64,000 nt of DNA from Candidatus Uabimicrobium amorphum (GCF_009002475.1 NZ_AP019860.1:5842501-5906500); one strand, 5' to 3'. Shown: positions 42,442-51,843, counted from the first letter of the stretch. Numbers and translations are program-made. Notes: generated from the letters alone by a model not told the origin.

Positions 42442-45207
42442 TTATTGATTTCCAAATTTTTGTGTCCAATAATTGCTTGATTGTCCAGAACCCATCGCTC
42501 TCCAGCGTGGATTGAGAATATTGCGATGGTGGCCTGCGCTGTGAACCCAACCATTGTGTGCTTCTTGAGGCGAAGTACGCCCCATATAAATATTTTCTCC
42601 AACCCCACTACCTGTGTATCCGGCGTTTCTAGCTCTTTGTGCTGGTGTTTCGCCTTCCGGTTCTCCAGGTACTACGTGGGCAAAAATTTTGTTGGCACGC
42701 AAGTGACCACTGTGCTTTCGTGCAGCAACAGTTAGTGAACTATTGATTTTGACAGCAACACGCCCCATCATGTGACGATAGGCGTTGGTGATCGCTACTT
42801 GTCTTCTCTCGGTGGATGTGGCGTCATTTGTGCCGTTATCGTTTTCTTGCATGACTTTCAAGCTGTCTTTGATACGTTGTTGCTCTCGCGGATTTTCCGC
42901 ATAATTTTTTATATCAAGACGACCATCAATAAACGAATTGAGCGATTCTAGTCGATCTTCTTGCGCAATCGAGTACATGTCTGGATATTTTTTGGTTAAA
43001 AACGAATCTATTTGCGAGATGATCTTTTTGCTTTTCAGTATTCTTGGAGACAGTTTTTCTATTCCCTTGGAAGGGGTATCCCATATTTCGCGTACGGCGG
43101 CTACGCGTTTATCAACATCTGGCTGTGCTGCCGCACCTTTTGTTTCATCCGCAGGATATGTTTTTTCATCGAAAATGAGTTCTAATGCGTGTTTACGTCT
43201 TTTTTCCAATTCTTGTTTGAGTTGCTGCAAATACTTTACTGCGGCAAAATCGAAGCTGTTCTGTACTTTTTGCATTAGTTTTTGGCGGGTCGAAAATAGA
43301 TTTTCTCCCAAGGCAATGAGTAGAGTATCCTTGATTTCCAAATTGGAAACGCGGTTAATTTTTCTGTGTATTGTCTGTAATTCACCGTCAAAATCTCTGC
43401 TAGGGTTGGTGATTTGTGAACGACAAAACTTTTTGACTTCTTCACGGTACTCTACTAAGGTTTTTTCTTTCGGGTGAATCAGTAAATCGCGAAAAACGAT
43501 AAAGCCATCTGGTTTGGGAATTTCGACACCCGTCCAACGCGAGAAAAAACTATCTACTTTTGTCTTGCTACTCGGAAAACTATCCAGTATCGCAATTAAG
43601 ATTTCGTGGACGCTGTCTTCTAGACCTGAAACCATACATAAACTCGCTAGGCCAAAAGCATTGCTTTTATCAAAAGGAAGTTTTCGTAACGCCGACAACT
43701 TTGCCTCTGCAGGTAAACTTCCCCATTTAAAATGTATTGTTCCTAACTCACCACGTAAACCAAGAATAAGGGTTTTCCCTTGTATGTCGCGAACAAATGC
43801 TTCTTTGTTGGCCATAGGAATGGTAAAGTCTTTTATGTCTTTCCACGAAGCGAAAAAGTTGTTTTGTAAGCGCGCTAGGCTTTTAAAGTCTTTCGCGTAT
43901 TGTTCAATAACTGCGCGCGTTTTACTATTTTGTGTTTCATTGCGCAATTTGGCTAGCTCTTTAATGATTTTAGTCCACTCGTCGTTTTTGATAAGTTTTT
44001 TGACGTCGTACTTATTTAAAAAACTGGCGATGTTGGGAATATAAGAGCTTTTTTTCACCGTAACAGCAACAACCTCTTGGCTTTTGTTTTTCTGTAAGGA
44101 AGTAAGCAGTGTTTGTACTTCGTTGGCTAGAGGGGTATTCAAATAGTTTTCGTATTTCATTAATACCTGCATACGCGCTTCCAGAAAGCGATTTTTGCTT
44201 TGTAGATAATCTATTCTTTCGTTAAAGGCAACCCAATCTTCGCGTTGCAGCGCATATGTTTTGGTGATTTCAAAATCTACTTTGTCTTGCCAACGCTTTA
44301 TGGGGTAGTCTCGGGAGAAATTTTTATAGTACTTTAAGGCCGCTTGAAAATTGCCCTGTTCTAGTTTAAGTTGCGCCGAACTTTTTACTCCTTCGAAAAC
44401 GCTGGCGATTTCTGCTTCATAGTCATTTTTTGCTTTAACCAATTCCGCTTTGACCACGGTCGCAATCTCTGGCTCCGAATAGATTTTATTCAAATCTTCT
44501 AGTACATACATATATTTTTGTGGAGAGTAGCTTCCTGTCTCGTAGGCTTTACGAACAGAGTTGATCGCTTCATTGGCGTTGGCAAAGTAAGTTTCTTTTT
44601 GTTTTAGACGTTCAATTGTTAGTTGAATGGCCTTGGCCAATGATGTTCCTGGTACAACTTCGACAATTTCTTCAAATTTTTTGATGGCCACTTCTGTTTC
44701 AAGGTCTTGTGCAAGAATTTCCTTGTATTTCGCAACACTGTGACTGTAGTAATCGAAATTTTCGCGAACTCTCACAAATAACGATAGAGAAAACAATACT
44801 AAAAGCCCTACCACAAAATGAGTTGCGTATGGAATTTCGCGCCACTTTGTCAATTCGGTAAAAAAACTTTCATTTTGTATTTTGCGTGCATGTGTTGCTG
44901 TGATGCTACAATCACTGGCGAACAGAAAATTATCAATAACTTTCATCACCGTTTTTCCAACCGTGATTACATCACCATGCCCTAAGGTATGTGAGGTTAC
45001 TTTTTCGCCATTTACTTTAATTCCATTGTAACTACGTAAATCTACAATCTGATAACTTTTATCGCGATACTCTATTATACAATGGTTTCGCGAGCAACTA
45101 TTATCGTCTAGGTGAATAACGTTGTTTTCGGAACGACCAATAGTTGTTGGTTCTTTTCCTAGAGTGTGAGACTGTTCCTCACCCCTGTTTTTAAATGTCA
45201 ACTTCAT
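42442..45207 (-). CDS. FHA-domain / transmembrane / CAP-domain fusion protein
   Basis: 921 residues from the ATG at 45207 (GGAGGG eight bases upstream; an earlier codon at 45258 is less likely). Residues 1-95 are an FHA phosphothreonine-binding domain: TTIGRSENNVIHL, SCSRNHC (S39, H42), SYNGIKVNG (N61). A transmembrane helix (FVVGLLVLFSLSLFVRV) follows near 125-145, then about 650 helical residues, and at 800-921 a CAP/SCP domain with KHSGHLRANKIFAH, GENIYMG and GWVHSAGHHRNILNP, where His and Glu form the usual metal-binding cavity. The FHA end is cytoplasmic and CAP extracytoplasmic. It heads the operon. Confidence 0.9.
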   Translation of the reverse strand: MKLTFKNRGEEQSHTLGKEPTTIGRSENNVIHLDDNSCSRNHCIIEYRDKSYQIVDLRSYNGIKVNGEKVTSHTLGHGDVITVGKTVMKVIDNFLFASDCSITATHARKIQNESFFTELTKWREIPYATHFVVGLLVLFSLSLFVRVRENFDYYSHSVAKYKEILAQDLETEVAIKKFEEIVEVVPGTSLAKAIQLTIERLKQKETYFANANEAINSVRKAYETGSYSPQKYMYVLEDLNKIYSEPEIATVVKAELVKAKNDYEAEIASVFEGVKSSAQLKLEQGNFQAALKYYKNFSRDYPIKRWQDKVDFEITKTYALQREDWVAFNERIDYLQSKNRFLEARMQVLMKYENYLNTPLANEVQTLLTSLQKNKSQEVVAVTVKKSSYIPNIASFLNKYDVKKLIKNDEWTKIIKELAKLRNETQNSKTRAVIEQYAKDFKSLARLQNNFFASWKDIKDFTIPMANKEAFVRDIQGKTLILGLRGELGTIHFKWGSLPAEAKLSALRKLPFDKSNAFGLASLCMVSGLEDSVHEILIAILDSFPSSKTKVDSFFSRWTGVEIPKPDGFIVFRDLLIHPKEKTLVEYREEVKKFCRSQITNPSRDFDGELQTIHRKINRVSNLEIKDTLLIALGENLFSTRQKLMQKVQNSFDFAAVKYLQQLKQELEKRRKHALELIFDEKTYPADETKGAAAQPDVDKRVAAVREIWDTPSKGIEKLSPRILKSKKIISQIDSFLTKKYPDMYSIAQEDRLESLNSFIDGRLDIKNYAENPREQQRIKDSLKVMQENDNGTNDATSTERRQVAITNAYRHMMGRVAVKINSSLTVAARKHSGHLRANKIFAHVVPGEPEGETPAQRARNAGYTGSGVGENIYMGRTSPQEAHNGWVHSAGHHRNILNPRWRAMGSGQSSNYWTQKFGNQ

Positions 45208-45395
45208 AGTGACAGCCCTCCATGCTTTTTTGTGGTGTAGACCACTTTTCCGAGTCATCTTATTATATCACTTGCAGTAACGTGCACAAAAAAAAAATAT
45301 AAGAGCAATAACTTTCTCACATTTTTGTGTGCCTCTAAAATGGATTTTTTTGTAAGTTGTTCATTTTTATACGCTTAAGTTTTTGGGTTTTGGTT

Positions 45396-45410
45396 TGGCA
45401 TGATGGTTGC
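45396..45410 (+). promoter_or_regulatory. Sigma-54-type promoter before the lysine-rich exported protein
   Basis: TTGGCATGATGGTTGCT (the first T is at 45395) matches the -24/-12 consensus at all but one fixed position. The GG (45397-45398) and GC (45409-45410) are separated by exactly 10 bases. The predicted start of transcription lies about 40 bases before the ATG at 45462. Confidence 0.75.
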
Positions 45411-45461
45411 TTTTAACAGAAATTATCTCAATACCAACTTAAACTCTATAAGGATTTGTTT

Positions 45462-45965
45462 ATGAAAAAAATAATATTGGTTCTCGTACTGTCTACATTG
45501 TGTTTTGGATATGCACAGCAAAATTCAGGTAAAGTTACCGAAGTAGACGGAAATATACATTTCTATGGGGATCGTTATATTGTAAAAGGCGTCGGAGATG
45601 ATTATGGTAAATGGTTCGTGTTACTGGAGTCGCCTCTTTTAGAAAAATTGAGCAAAAGCATCGATTTGTTTTCGCGATATAAAATAAAAGGTAAGATTTA
45701 TATGTTTAACGACACCAAATACTTACTCCCCACAACTTTAAAAACGCAAAAAGCACAACATAGTTCAAAGATCTCTAAAAATAAAGCGAAGAACAAGAAG
45801 AGTACTGGGAAATCAAAAGGAAAAAGCAAAAAAGCCAAAAAGAAGTCTCGTACAAAAAAAGGTAAGAAAAAGACCAAAAAGAAACGCAAAAGTAAGAAAA
45901 GCATGAAGAAAAAGACCAAAAAGCAACGCAAAAAGGAAAGTGAGTACTTGGAAGACTTAGATTAG
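45462..45965 (+). CDS. Exported protein with very lysine-rich C-terminal tail
   Basis: 167 residues from the ATG at 45462 (AAGGA upstream; a TTG at 45456 overlaps the spacer). Residues 1-19 (MKKIILVLVLSTLCFGYAQ) are a signal peptide. Residues 20-95 form a small beta-rich domain (VTEVDGNIHFYGDRYIVKG, YKIKGKIYMFNDTKY). From about 100 to 155 the sequence is nearly all Lys with Ser, Arg and Thr (KKAKKKSRTKKGKKKTKKKR), ending in SEYLEDLD. Such a polycationic tail could bind nucleic acids or acidic cell-wall or glycan polymers. It is preceded by a sigma-54-type promoter at 45396, so expression may depend on an enhancer-binding activator. Function unknown. Confidence 0.8.
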   Translation: MKKIILVLVLSTLCFGYAQQNSGKVTEVDGNIHFYGDRYIVKGVGDDYGKWFVLLESPLLEKLSKSIDLFSRYKIKGKIYMFNDTKYLLPTTLKTQKAQHSSKISKNKAKNKKSTGKSKGKSKKAKKKSRTKKGKKKTKKKRKSKKSMKKKTKKQRKKESEYLEDLD

Positions 45966-46054
45966 CATATAGCTTTTTGTCGCTATTTTGGTAACAAAAT
46001 AAAAAAAAATTGCGAATTGCGCGGATCACATCGTATAATATATGTAGCTAAATA

Positions 46055-46093
46055 TAGGATAAATCGTGAGATACGATTTTACTGTGTATCCTA
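46055..46093 (+). promoter_or_regulatory. Structured 5' leader upstream of the gene at 46132
   Basis: TAGGATA (46055-46061) pairs with TATCCTA (46087-46093) around an inner AAATCGT-GAGAT-ACGATTT stem. It ends 39 bases before the ATG at 46132. It could be a transcript leader hairpin or an operator. Confidence 0.4.
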
Positions 46094-46131
46094 ATTTTAG
46101 CATATAACTCTTATGCCAAAGGAGGTTTTAT

Positions 46132-47892
46132 ATGATACGCGCGATTTGCTCTCTAAAAAATACAATTACTGCTCTAGCACTTTTTTGCATGTTTTTCGGA
46201 ACAGTTGTTACAAGCGAAACACCTATTCCCAGAGATATCCAAAAAATAATACACAAAAATGCCAACAAAGAAAATTTAATCAAGCATGTCTACAGAAAAT
46301 ATCCCAAGTTAACGGAATATTATTCTCAGAGGCAAGGATTTTTTGCGATAGAGGCGTTAAGCGAAGATCCCGTTGCTGCGATATACACCATGGAAGTTTT
46401 TCCTGGTTACTTTCACTACTTGTCGACAAAAACAAGTGCAGCAGAAGCGGTGAAATTTTTCAAGGCGACGAGTCATAATGCTGACTTTTTAAAAGCCTAT
46501 GCCCAAAAATTGAGAAAATATCAACATAAGCCAAAGCTTTTGGGATTGTTACTACGTTCAAACTCGCAGTCTAAAGAACACTTAATCACGGATCTAGAAG
46601 CCAATTCTGCGTATTTGGCATCGAGACTGGTCGAGTTGTATAGTGAAGCATCTCCTGTTGTTCGCAAGGCGATTCAAGAAAAACCACATGCAGCGTTTTT
46701 CTTGCTGGAAACAAAAGAAGATGGTATCGCCGCAATGGACAAATACGGCGATGTCGTGGCATCTATCGCCACTTTTTACAAGCCAGGAGAAAGACGCGAA
46801 GTTTTGAGGGAACTCCAAATAGGTGGCAAAAGTTTCGTTGAAGCTTACAACAAGTCATCTATTGTTGGCTGGCGTACTGCCGTACGTTTCCCGAGATTGT
46901 ACCAAAGACTTGTCGAGACAATGGGAATTGTTTCCGCATTAGATTTTTTAAATGCTAACGGGCACTATCTGGCGTCACATGTCCAAGATCCTACAGACGA
47001 AATGTGGATTACATCTGTGACGCAACAAGTGAAGTCGTTAAACCGAGAAGGCGTACTGAACTACACGTTTGTCGATAGTTTTGCCTTTGCTCTATGTTCT
47101 GAAGTTGAGGAAGGGAAAGAATTAATTGCGCGTATGGGGGACTATCTTCCTGCGGCTTTAATTTATCACTACTATCCACGACACAAAACGTTTCTATGCC
47201 GTTTTTTAAACCGTTACGGGGTCGCTCCTTTAAAGCTATTGTTTGATTATGCAAAGCAAGAAGAAAAACGACTTCAAATCGAGAGTATTATCGATAAATA
47301 TTCATCAAACGGTTTACTACTCGCTACATACAGTGCACGTAGAAGTGAAGCAATAAATCTATTGTTATCAGATGGCTATGATCGTGGAAAACACTATCTC
47401 AACAAATTTTCATTTGATGAGTATGGTATACCAAGTTTCCAGGGATCAAAAGATTTAATGCCTGACTTAGTAAAAACAACCATGAACTATTTCTGGTATG
47501 GTTCCAAACCTACATGGGCAGAATTTGGTTTGGCGGTTTGGGATGCAGTGGACTATTTACACACGATATACACCCTTGGAAACTCTAAGTTGATCAGCCA
47601 ATCGGGTAAAGTATTGTTTGGTCGTGCAACAGGTTACACATTTGTAAAAATTGCTGAACAAGAGTCGAAAAAATTTACTTTGGCAAAATTGAAAAAAGTA
47701 GCTTTGAATATTGCGTGGAAATCTTTCAAAAAAGTATTGCGCAAAGAGTTAATTCACCAGAGATTTAACCAACTGGAAAGACTCACAACTAGCAATGTTG
47801 GAAGGCGAATGACGAAAAATTTTCTGAAAACGTCATGGAAATACTCCTACAACATAGCGCTAAATGAATTTTTGTCATATGCTTTTGACTAA
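46132..47892 (+). CDS. Exported helical protein, unknown function
   Basis: 586 residues with an ideal AAAGGAGG ribosome site. A signal peptide runs to about residue 29 (ITALALFCMFFGTVVTSE). The remainder is mainly alpha-helical without motifs I recognise. It has several hydrophobic helical pairs in the middle (AAFFLLETKEDGIAAMDKYG) and a basic C-terminus rich in Lys and Arg (KLKKVALNIAWKSFKKVLRKE). It is probably periplasmic or outer-membrane-associated. It lies between the lysine-rich protein and a strong terminator, and no neighbour suggests a role. Confidence 0.75.
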   Translation: MIRAICSLKNTITALALFCMFFGTVVTSETPIPRDIQKIIHKNANKENLIKHVYRKYPKLTEYYSQRQGFFAIEALSEDPVAAIYTMEVFPGYFHYLSTKTSAAEAVKFFKATSHNADFLKAYAQKLRKYQHKPKLLGLLLRSNSQSKEHLITDLEANSAYLASRLVELYSEASPVVRKAIQEKPHAAFFLLETKEDGIAAMDKYGDVVASIATFYKPGERREVLRELQIGGKSFVEAYNKSSIVGWRTAVRFPRLYQRLVETMGIVSALDFLNANGHYLASHVQDPTDEMWITSVTQQVKSLNREGVLNYTFVDSFAFALCSEVEEGKELIARMGDYLPAALIYHYYPRHKTFLCRFLNRYGVAPLKLLFDYAKQEEKRLQIESIIDKYSSNGLLLATYSARRSEAINLLLSDGYDRGKHYLNKFSFDEYGIPSFQGSKDLMPDLVKTTMNYFWYGSKPTWAEFGLAVWDAVDYLHTIYTLGNSKLISQSGKVLFGRATGYTFVKIAEQESKKFTLAKLKKVALNIAWKSFKKVLRKELIHQRFNQLERLTTSNVGRRMTKNFLKTSWKYSYNIALNEFLSYAFD

Positions 47893-47934
47893 AAAATTTG
47901 TATCTGCGTAGTAGACTTTGTTTGGCTAAGGCAT

Positions 47935-48001
47935 AAAAAATAGCGTGATTTTTGCTGCATGGTGATGTAAACTATACGGCAAAAACCACGCTATTTTTTT
48001 G
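47935..48001 (+). terminator. Strong terminator after the gene at 46132
   Basis: AAAAATAGCGTG and CACGCTATTTTT pair as the outer stem, TTTTTGC and GCAAAAA as the inner stem, and a T-run follows. A-rich sequence on the 5' side would let it work on either strand. Confidence 0.85.
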
Positions 48002-48142
48002 TAAAAGTCACTAGATGGTGTCATCATTTAGAGTACTGCGTTATTCGAGTGCGAGATCCAAAAATTTTCATAGAGAATACGGTGTCTATTATTTGCAATG
48101 ATGACAGCCCTATGTTTTTTTACCTATATTTAGAAAGATACT

Positions 48143-48706
48143 ATGCATCCTTGGCATGATATTCCCATTGGTGAAGAAAGCCCTCTTTTAATAAATGCCA
48201 TTATCGAGGTTCCCAAGGGATCAAAGAACAAATATGAGTTAGAGAAAACAACAGGCATTATTAAGGTTGACCGCGTTCTGTACAGTTCCATCCATTACCC
48301 TGCAAACTACGGCTTTATTCCACAAACATATTGCGAAGACAAGGATCCACTTGATATCTTAGTCCTCGGACAAGAACCAGTTCATCCTCTATCGATGCTT
48401 ATTGCGAAACCGATAGGTTTGATGAATATGTTAGATGAAGGCGAGGCCGATGATAAGATTATCGCTGTTCACCAACATGATCCCGAATACTGTACATACG
48501 ACAACCTTGAAGATCTACCCGTTCACCGCATGCGCGAACTTAAGCGCTTTTTTGAAGATTATAAAATTCTAGAGGATAAAAAAGTTATTGTTGATGACTT
48601 TCGCGGTAAAGAAGAAGCTTTGAAAGTAATTATGGACAGCCACAAGTCGTATAAAAAGCATTTCACCACGAAGAAAAAATCGCGGACCAGGAAAAAAACG
48701 AAATAG
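48143..48706 (+). CDS. ppa: Inorganic pyrophosphatase (soluble, family I)
   Basis: 187 residues. It hydrolyses pyrophosphate to two phosphates, pulling biosynthetic reactions forward. The signature DKDPLDILV supplies the metal-binding aspartates; IEVPKGSKNKYELEK, VLYSSIHYPANYGFIPQT and the VHRMRELKRFFEDYK segment are conserved. The C-terminal 20 residues are a basic tail (KKSRTRKKTK) not usual in this family, possibly a local addition. It lies downstream of a 250-base gap with a terminator and no other gene. Confidence 0.95.
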   Translation: MHPWHDIPIGEESPLLINAIIEVPKGSKNKYELEKTTGIIKVDRVLYSSIHYPANYGFIPQTYCEDKDPLDILVLGQEPVHPLSMLIAKPIGLMNMLDEGEADDKIIAVHQHDPEYCTYDNLEDLPVHRMRELKRFFEDYKILEDKKVIVDDFRGKEEALKVIMDSHKSYKKHFTTKKKSRTRKKTK

Positions 48707-48742
48707 TCTATTTTCCTATAAAGCTTTACATCAAAAAATAGC

Positions 48743-48770
48743 TTGCAAAAAAGTACCGCTATGGTATATT
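48743..48770 (+). promoter_or_regulatory. Candidate promoter of the response regulator
   Basis: TTGCAA (48743-48748) and TATATT (48765-48770) with 16 bases between, about 70 bases before the ATG at 48840. Confidence 0.55.
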
Positions 48771-48839
48771 CGCAGAGTTGGCCATATTTAAAGTCTGAAT
48801 AACACTAATGTACAAATTGGAAGATGAAGAGTAAAAACT

Positions 48840-49766
48840 ATGTCCCCATTGAGTATAATGACAGTCGATGATGATCCCATCATTCGTTTGGCTCTAAAAA
48901 AAATATTAGAACGCGACGGTTGTGTCGTTGTAGAAGCTCGTGATGGACAAGAAGCGTTGGATAAAATTCGCGAAGAAAAACCCAATTTGGTTATTTTAGA
49001 TGTAAACATGCCGCGGATGACGGGTTGGCAACTAATCCGCATGTTGCGAGCTAACCCAATGTTCTCCCTGATACCTGTCATTTTCCTATCTGTTGAAAAT
49101 GATCCCAAAGATGAACTACAAGGCTTTCGCCTCGGCGCTGACGCATATATTTCGAAACCATTCTCCCCCAAAAAACTTATTGCAACCACCATTGAAGTTC
49201 TTAAAAAATCACGTGCATTTCGCGAAAAATTCGAAAATACCGGTATGTACAACACACCAGCACGACAAAATAATATTGTCGATGAATACATTGCCGACAG
49301 CGATGAGTTTATGTCGATTGATGAGTTTGAAGTTGACAATACCGAGGAACCTGCTTACGAAGAAGACGACCTCGTTCTCATCGACAACTTTGAAGAGAGC
49401 GAAACCGAAAGTAAAATGCCAGTTGTTCATACAATCCTTAGTGGCAGTCTAATGCAAATCGGTCTTTCTTCTGTACTTTCGATGATCAATCTCGAACGAA
49501 AAACCGGCATACTTATCTTAGACAATGTCGATAAAACCGAAAAAGTGCAAGCGTATGTCGTAAAAGGTGAAATATTTAAAGCCGAAAGCGAAGGCGTTGA
49601 TTTTGTCAACGAAGAGGCGATCTACAATGCACTGACTTGGCAAGGCGGAAAGTTTGCCTTTTACTACCAGGATGTTGATATCGAAGATGAGATAGATGCT
49701 CCTATTACCTCTATTTTGCTTGAAGGCGCACGCCTTATTGATGAAGCTCTACGCGATAATTCATAA
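48840..49766 (+). CDS. Response regulator with C-terminal DUF4388 (PATAN-type) domain
   Basis: 308 residues. Residues 1-125 are a receiver domain: acidic cluster VDDDP (D10-D12), phosphoacceptor D54 in VILDVNMPRMTG, switch residue in IFLSVEN, lysine in YISKPFSP. A long acidic linker (about 140-195) leads to a DUF4388/PATAN domain (LSGSLMQIGLSSVLSMINLERKTGILIL...YVVKGEIFKAE). This pairing is common in deltaproteobacteria and Planctomycetes and is linked to gliding or pilus regulation in some. There is no DNA-binding domain, so output is probably through protein contact. No histidine kinase is adjacent. Confidence 0.92.
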   Translation: MSPLSIMTVDDDPIIRLALKKILERDGCVVVEARDGQEALDKIREEKPNLVILDVNMPRMTGWQLIRMLRANPMFSLIPVIFLSVENDPKDELQGFRLGADAYISKPFSPKKLIATTIEVLKKSRAFREKFENTGMYNTPARQNNIVDEYIADSDEFMSIDEFEVDNTEEPAYEEDDLVLIDNFEESETESKMPVVHTILSGSLMQIGLSSVLSMINLERKTGILILDNVDKTEKVQAYVVKGEIFKAESEGVDFVNEEAIYNALTWQGGKFAFYYQDVDIEDEIDAPITSILLEGARLIDEALRDNS

Positions 49767-49925
49767 AAATCTATTTTACCATTTGTCATACCACAAAAAT
49801 CACATCATAATATTATGAGAATTCCACTCGTTCGTTATGGACAAACAGATGCTATTCTTTGTAATGGCACTTTCGTACTAAGGTATTCAAAATCTTACCG
49901 TAAGGCTCTATAAAGGAACAAAACT

Positions 49926-51809
49926 ATGAGATTTTTAATTGGTCTTATTTTAATTTTTAGTTCTTTTACCTGGTCACAGTTGGTAGAAGAAAAATATGAA
50001 GAGAAACAAATTGAAATTTTATTACAGCAAGATACGCAACTACACGCAAAAGTAAAAAATATTTGGAAAACACTCAATGCGGAAGAAAAATCGCAAATGA
50101 TTTTTTTCCAAAGTATGAATAAGAAGATAAAAGCATTGTTAGCCTATAGTCTCAAATACAAAATGCAGTACCAAGAATTGCTACGACGTTATAATTTAAA
50201 TGTAGCGGACATGCAAAGACAGCAACAAGCCTTACAAGATTTGAACGCTCAGCAACAAAGTTTAAATAAGAAATTACAAGATGCTTACGCGTTATTGGAA
50301 AACACGAAACGCCAAAGCGCAAATTATCAAAATAAGTACAATCAAGCACAGAACCGATGCGATCAAAGCCAGCGTGAAAATGCGGCGCTATTAGTGGAAA
50401 TCCAGAGGTTACGCAAAGAAGTGCAGATGTACAAAACAAAATACGAAGATTCAAATAACCGTTGCTCGCAGGCAAAGCGCGATAACGAAGATTTATTGGC
50501 GATTGTTAACAAGCTACGTAGTGAAAAGCAAGGTTATCTACAACAAATAAATGATGCCAATAATCGTTACAATTCACAATCGCAAAGCTATTCTGATTTG
50601 CAAAAAGAGCGCGACGCATTGTTGCAACAAAATAAGATGCTTTCTGCGACCATCAACGAATTACGTCGTCAGTTGCAAGAACGTCAAAAGCCCGTCGAAA
50701 ACTATGACGATGGAAATTGGTATGTGGTTACAGGAAAAGGTAGTATACCTCGCGGAGCAATTGCAAGAGCATGGCGTAAAGCAATGTTGCAGTATTTAAA
50801 GAAAAATTATGATAGTAGTGATTTTGAAGCGCATGAGAATGAAATTGAACAACACCTAGCAGAAAATTGGCGCGAGTACACTATTGGTTCCGCGGATAAA
50901 CCACAGATAGTGAAAAGATTTAACCGACGTCAAATTACGATACGCGTTCGCATAAAAGAAGATAAGTTATTAAAAGACATTCGCTATTTATTTGACAAGA
51001 CACGCTCAAAATTGAAAGGCATGCGCGTGGCTCTTATCGCGGAAAGAGGCAGTTTTCATAGTGATAAAGATGTCATGTTTGACACTTTACAAGACAAGCT
51101 AGGTCAAGACATGGTAATTCGCGATTTACGTGCGATAGATCGTTTGATGAAAAAAGAAGCACAAATGTTAGGACTGAGCGCGGGGGCAGATCCTTCGGCA
51201 TATGTCGCAAGAAAGTTTAATCAGGTAAATCTTTTGATTTATTTGGATGTCGAAACACGAATCGTACGTGATCCATATGCTGGCAATATGGTTTATGCGA
51301 CAATGCGTTGCCGTGGTGTATGGCAACAAACAGCACAGGAATTGTGGAAATTTCAAATTACTTCAGGGAAAACAGCAAAGCCCGTTGCGATACAATACCG
51401 CGGGAGAAAAGGTGCGATGCAACAGGCAATTAAGAACGTAGCTCTTGTGGCGTACAAAAAGATTCGTGCGCAGGTTCGCAGTCGTAAAACAGTATTACCA
51501 GATAACGTGTACGAACTAAAATTTGTGAACTTGGGTAGCAAGAAACGTCGCATTATGGACGCGATTGCCGATATGAAATTCGGCCGTAGACCAGCAATGA
51601 AAATTCTTCCTGGTTCACAAGGAGCAGGATCAGACTATTTTACCTTTCGCGTAAAATGGTTACTGAATCGCCAATCAATTGACGATATTATTGCACGTGT
51701 TGAAGAAACATGTGAAGATAATGAAGTTGCTGTGGAGTCGAAGGTGTATAGTAAGGGAGTTATTATCTTTGAACCAGCAGACTTTGATGACGACTATGAT
51801 GATTTCTAA
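49926..51809 (+). CDS. Exported coiled-coil protein with FlgT/CsgG-like C-terminal region
   Basis: 627 residues. Signal peptide MRFLIGLILIFSSFTWSQ, then a helical region and a coiled coil to about residue 255 with units such as YEDSNNRCSQAKRDNEDLL. The C-terminal 370 residues start VVTGKGSIPRGAIARAWRKAMLQYL, which looks like the first helix of FlgT/LPP20-type domains, continue with MRVALIAERGSFHSDKDVMFD (CsgG-like strand), and a VNLLIYLDVETRIV strand. Two more repeats of small alpha/beta folds follow. The family suggests an outer-membrane-associated secretion or motility accessory role, which is an inference. The C-terminus ends in an acidic DDYDDF. Confidence 0.75.
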   Translation: MRFLIGLILIFSSFTWSQLVEEKYEEKQIEILLQQDTQLHAKVKNIWKTLNAEEKSQMIFFQSMNKKIKALLAYSLKYKMQYQELLRRYNLNVADMQRQQQALQDLNAQQQSLNKKLQDAYALLENTKRQSANYQNKYNQAQNRCDQSQRENAALLVEIQRLRKEVQMYKTKYEDSNNRCSQAKRDNEDLLAIVNKLRSEKQGYLQQINDANNRYNSQSQSYSDLQKERDALLQQNKMLSATINELRRQLQERQKPVENYDDGNWYVVTGKGSIPRGAIARAWRKAMLQYLKKNYDSSDFEAHENEIEQHLAENWREYTIGSADKPQIVKRFNRRQITIRVRIKEDKLLKDIRYLFDKTRSKLKGMRVALIAERGSFHSDKDVMFDTLQDKLGQDMVIRDLRAIDRLMKKEAQMLGLSAGADPSAYVARKFNQVNLLIYLDVETRIVRDPYAGNMVYATMRCRGVWQQTAQELWKFQITSGKTAKPVAIQYRGRKGAMQQAIKNVALVAYKKIRAQVRSRKTVLPDNVYELKFVNLGSKKRRIMDAIADMKFGRRPAMKILPGSQGAGSDYFTFRVKWLLNRQSIDDIIARVEETCEDNEVAVESKVYSKGVIIFEPADFDDDYDDF

Positions 51810-51843
51810 GATGTAGGTTAACGTAGTTTATTTTGAAATTTGT

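Noticed and set aside
42938..43477. 179-residue plus-strand frame within the FHA-CAP gene
   Set aside because: Antisense to a continuous multidomain protein, Ser-rich, with no ribosome site.
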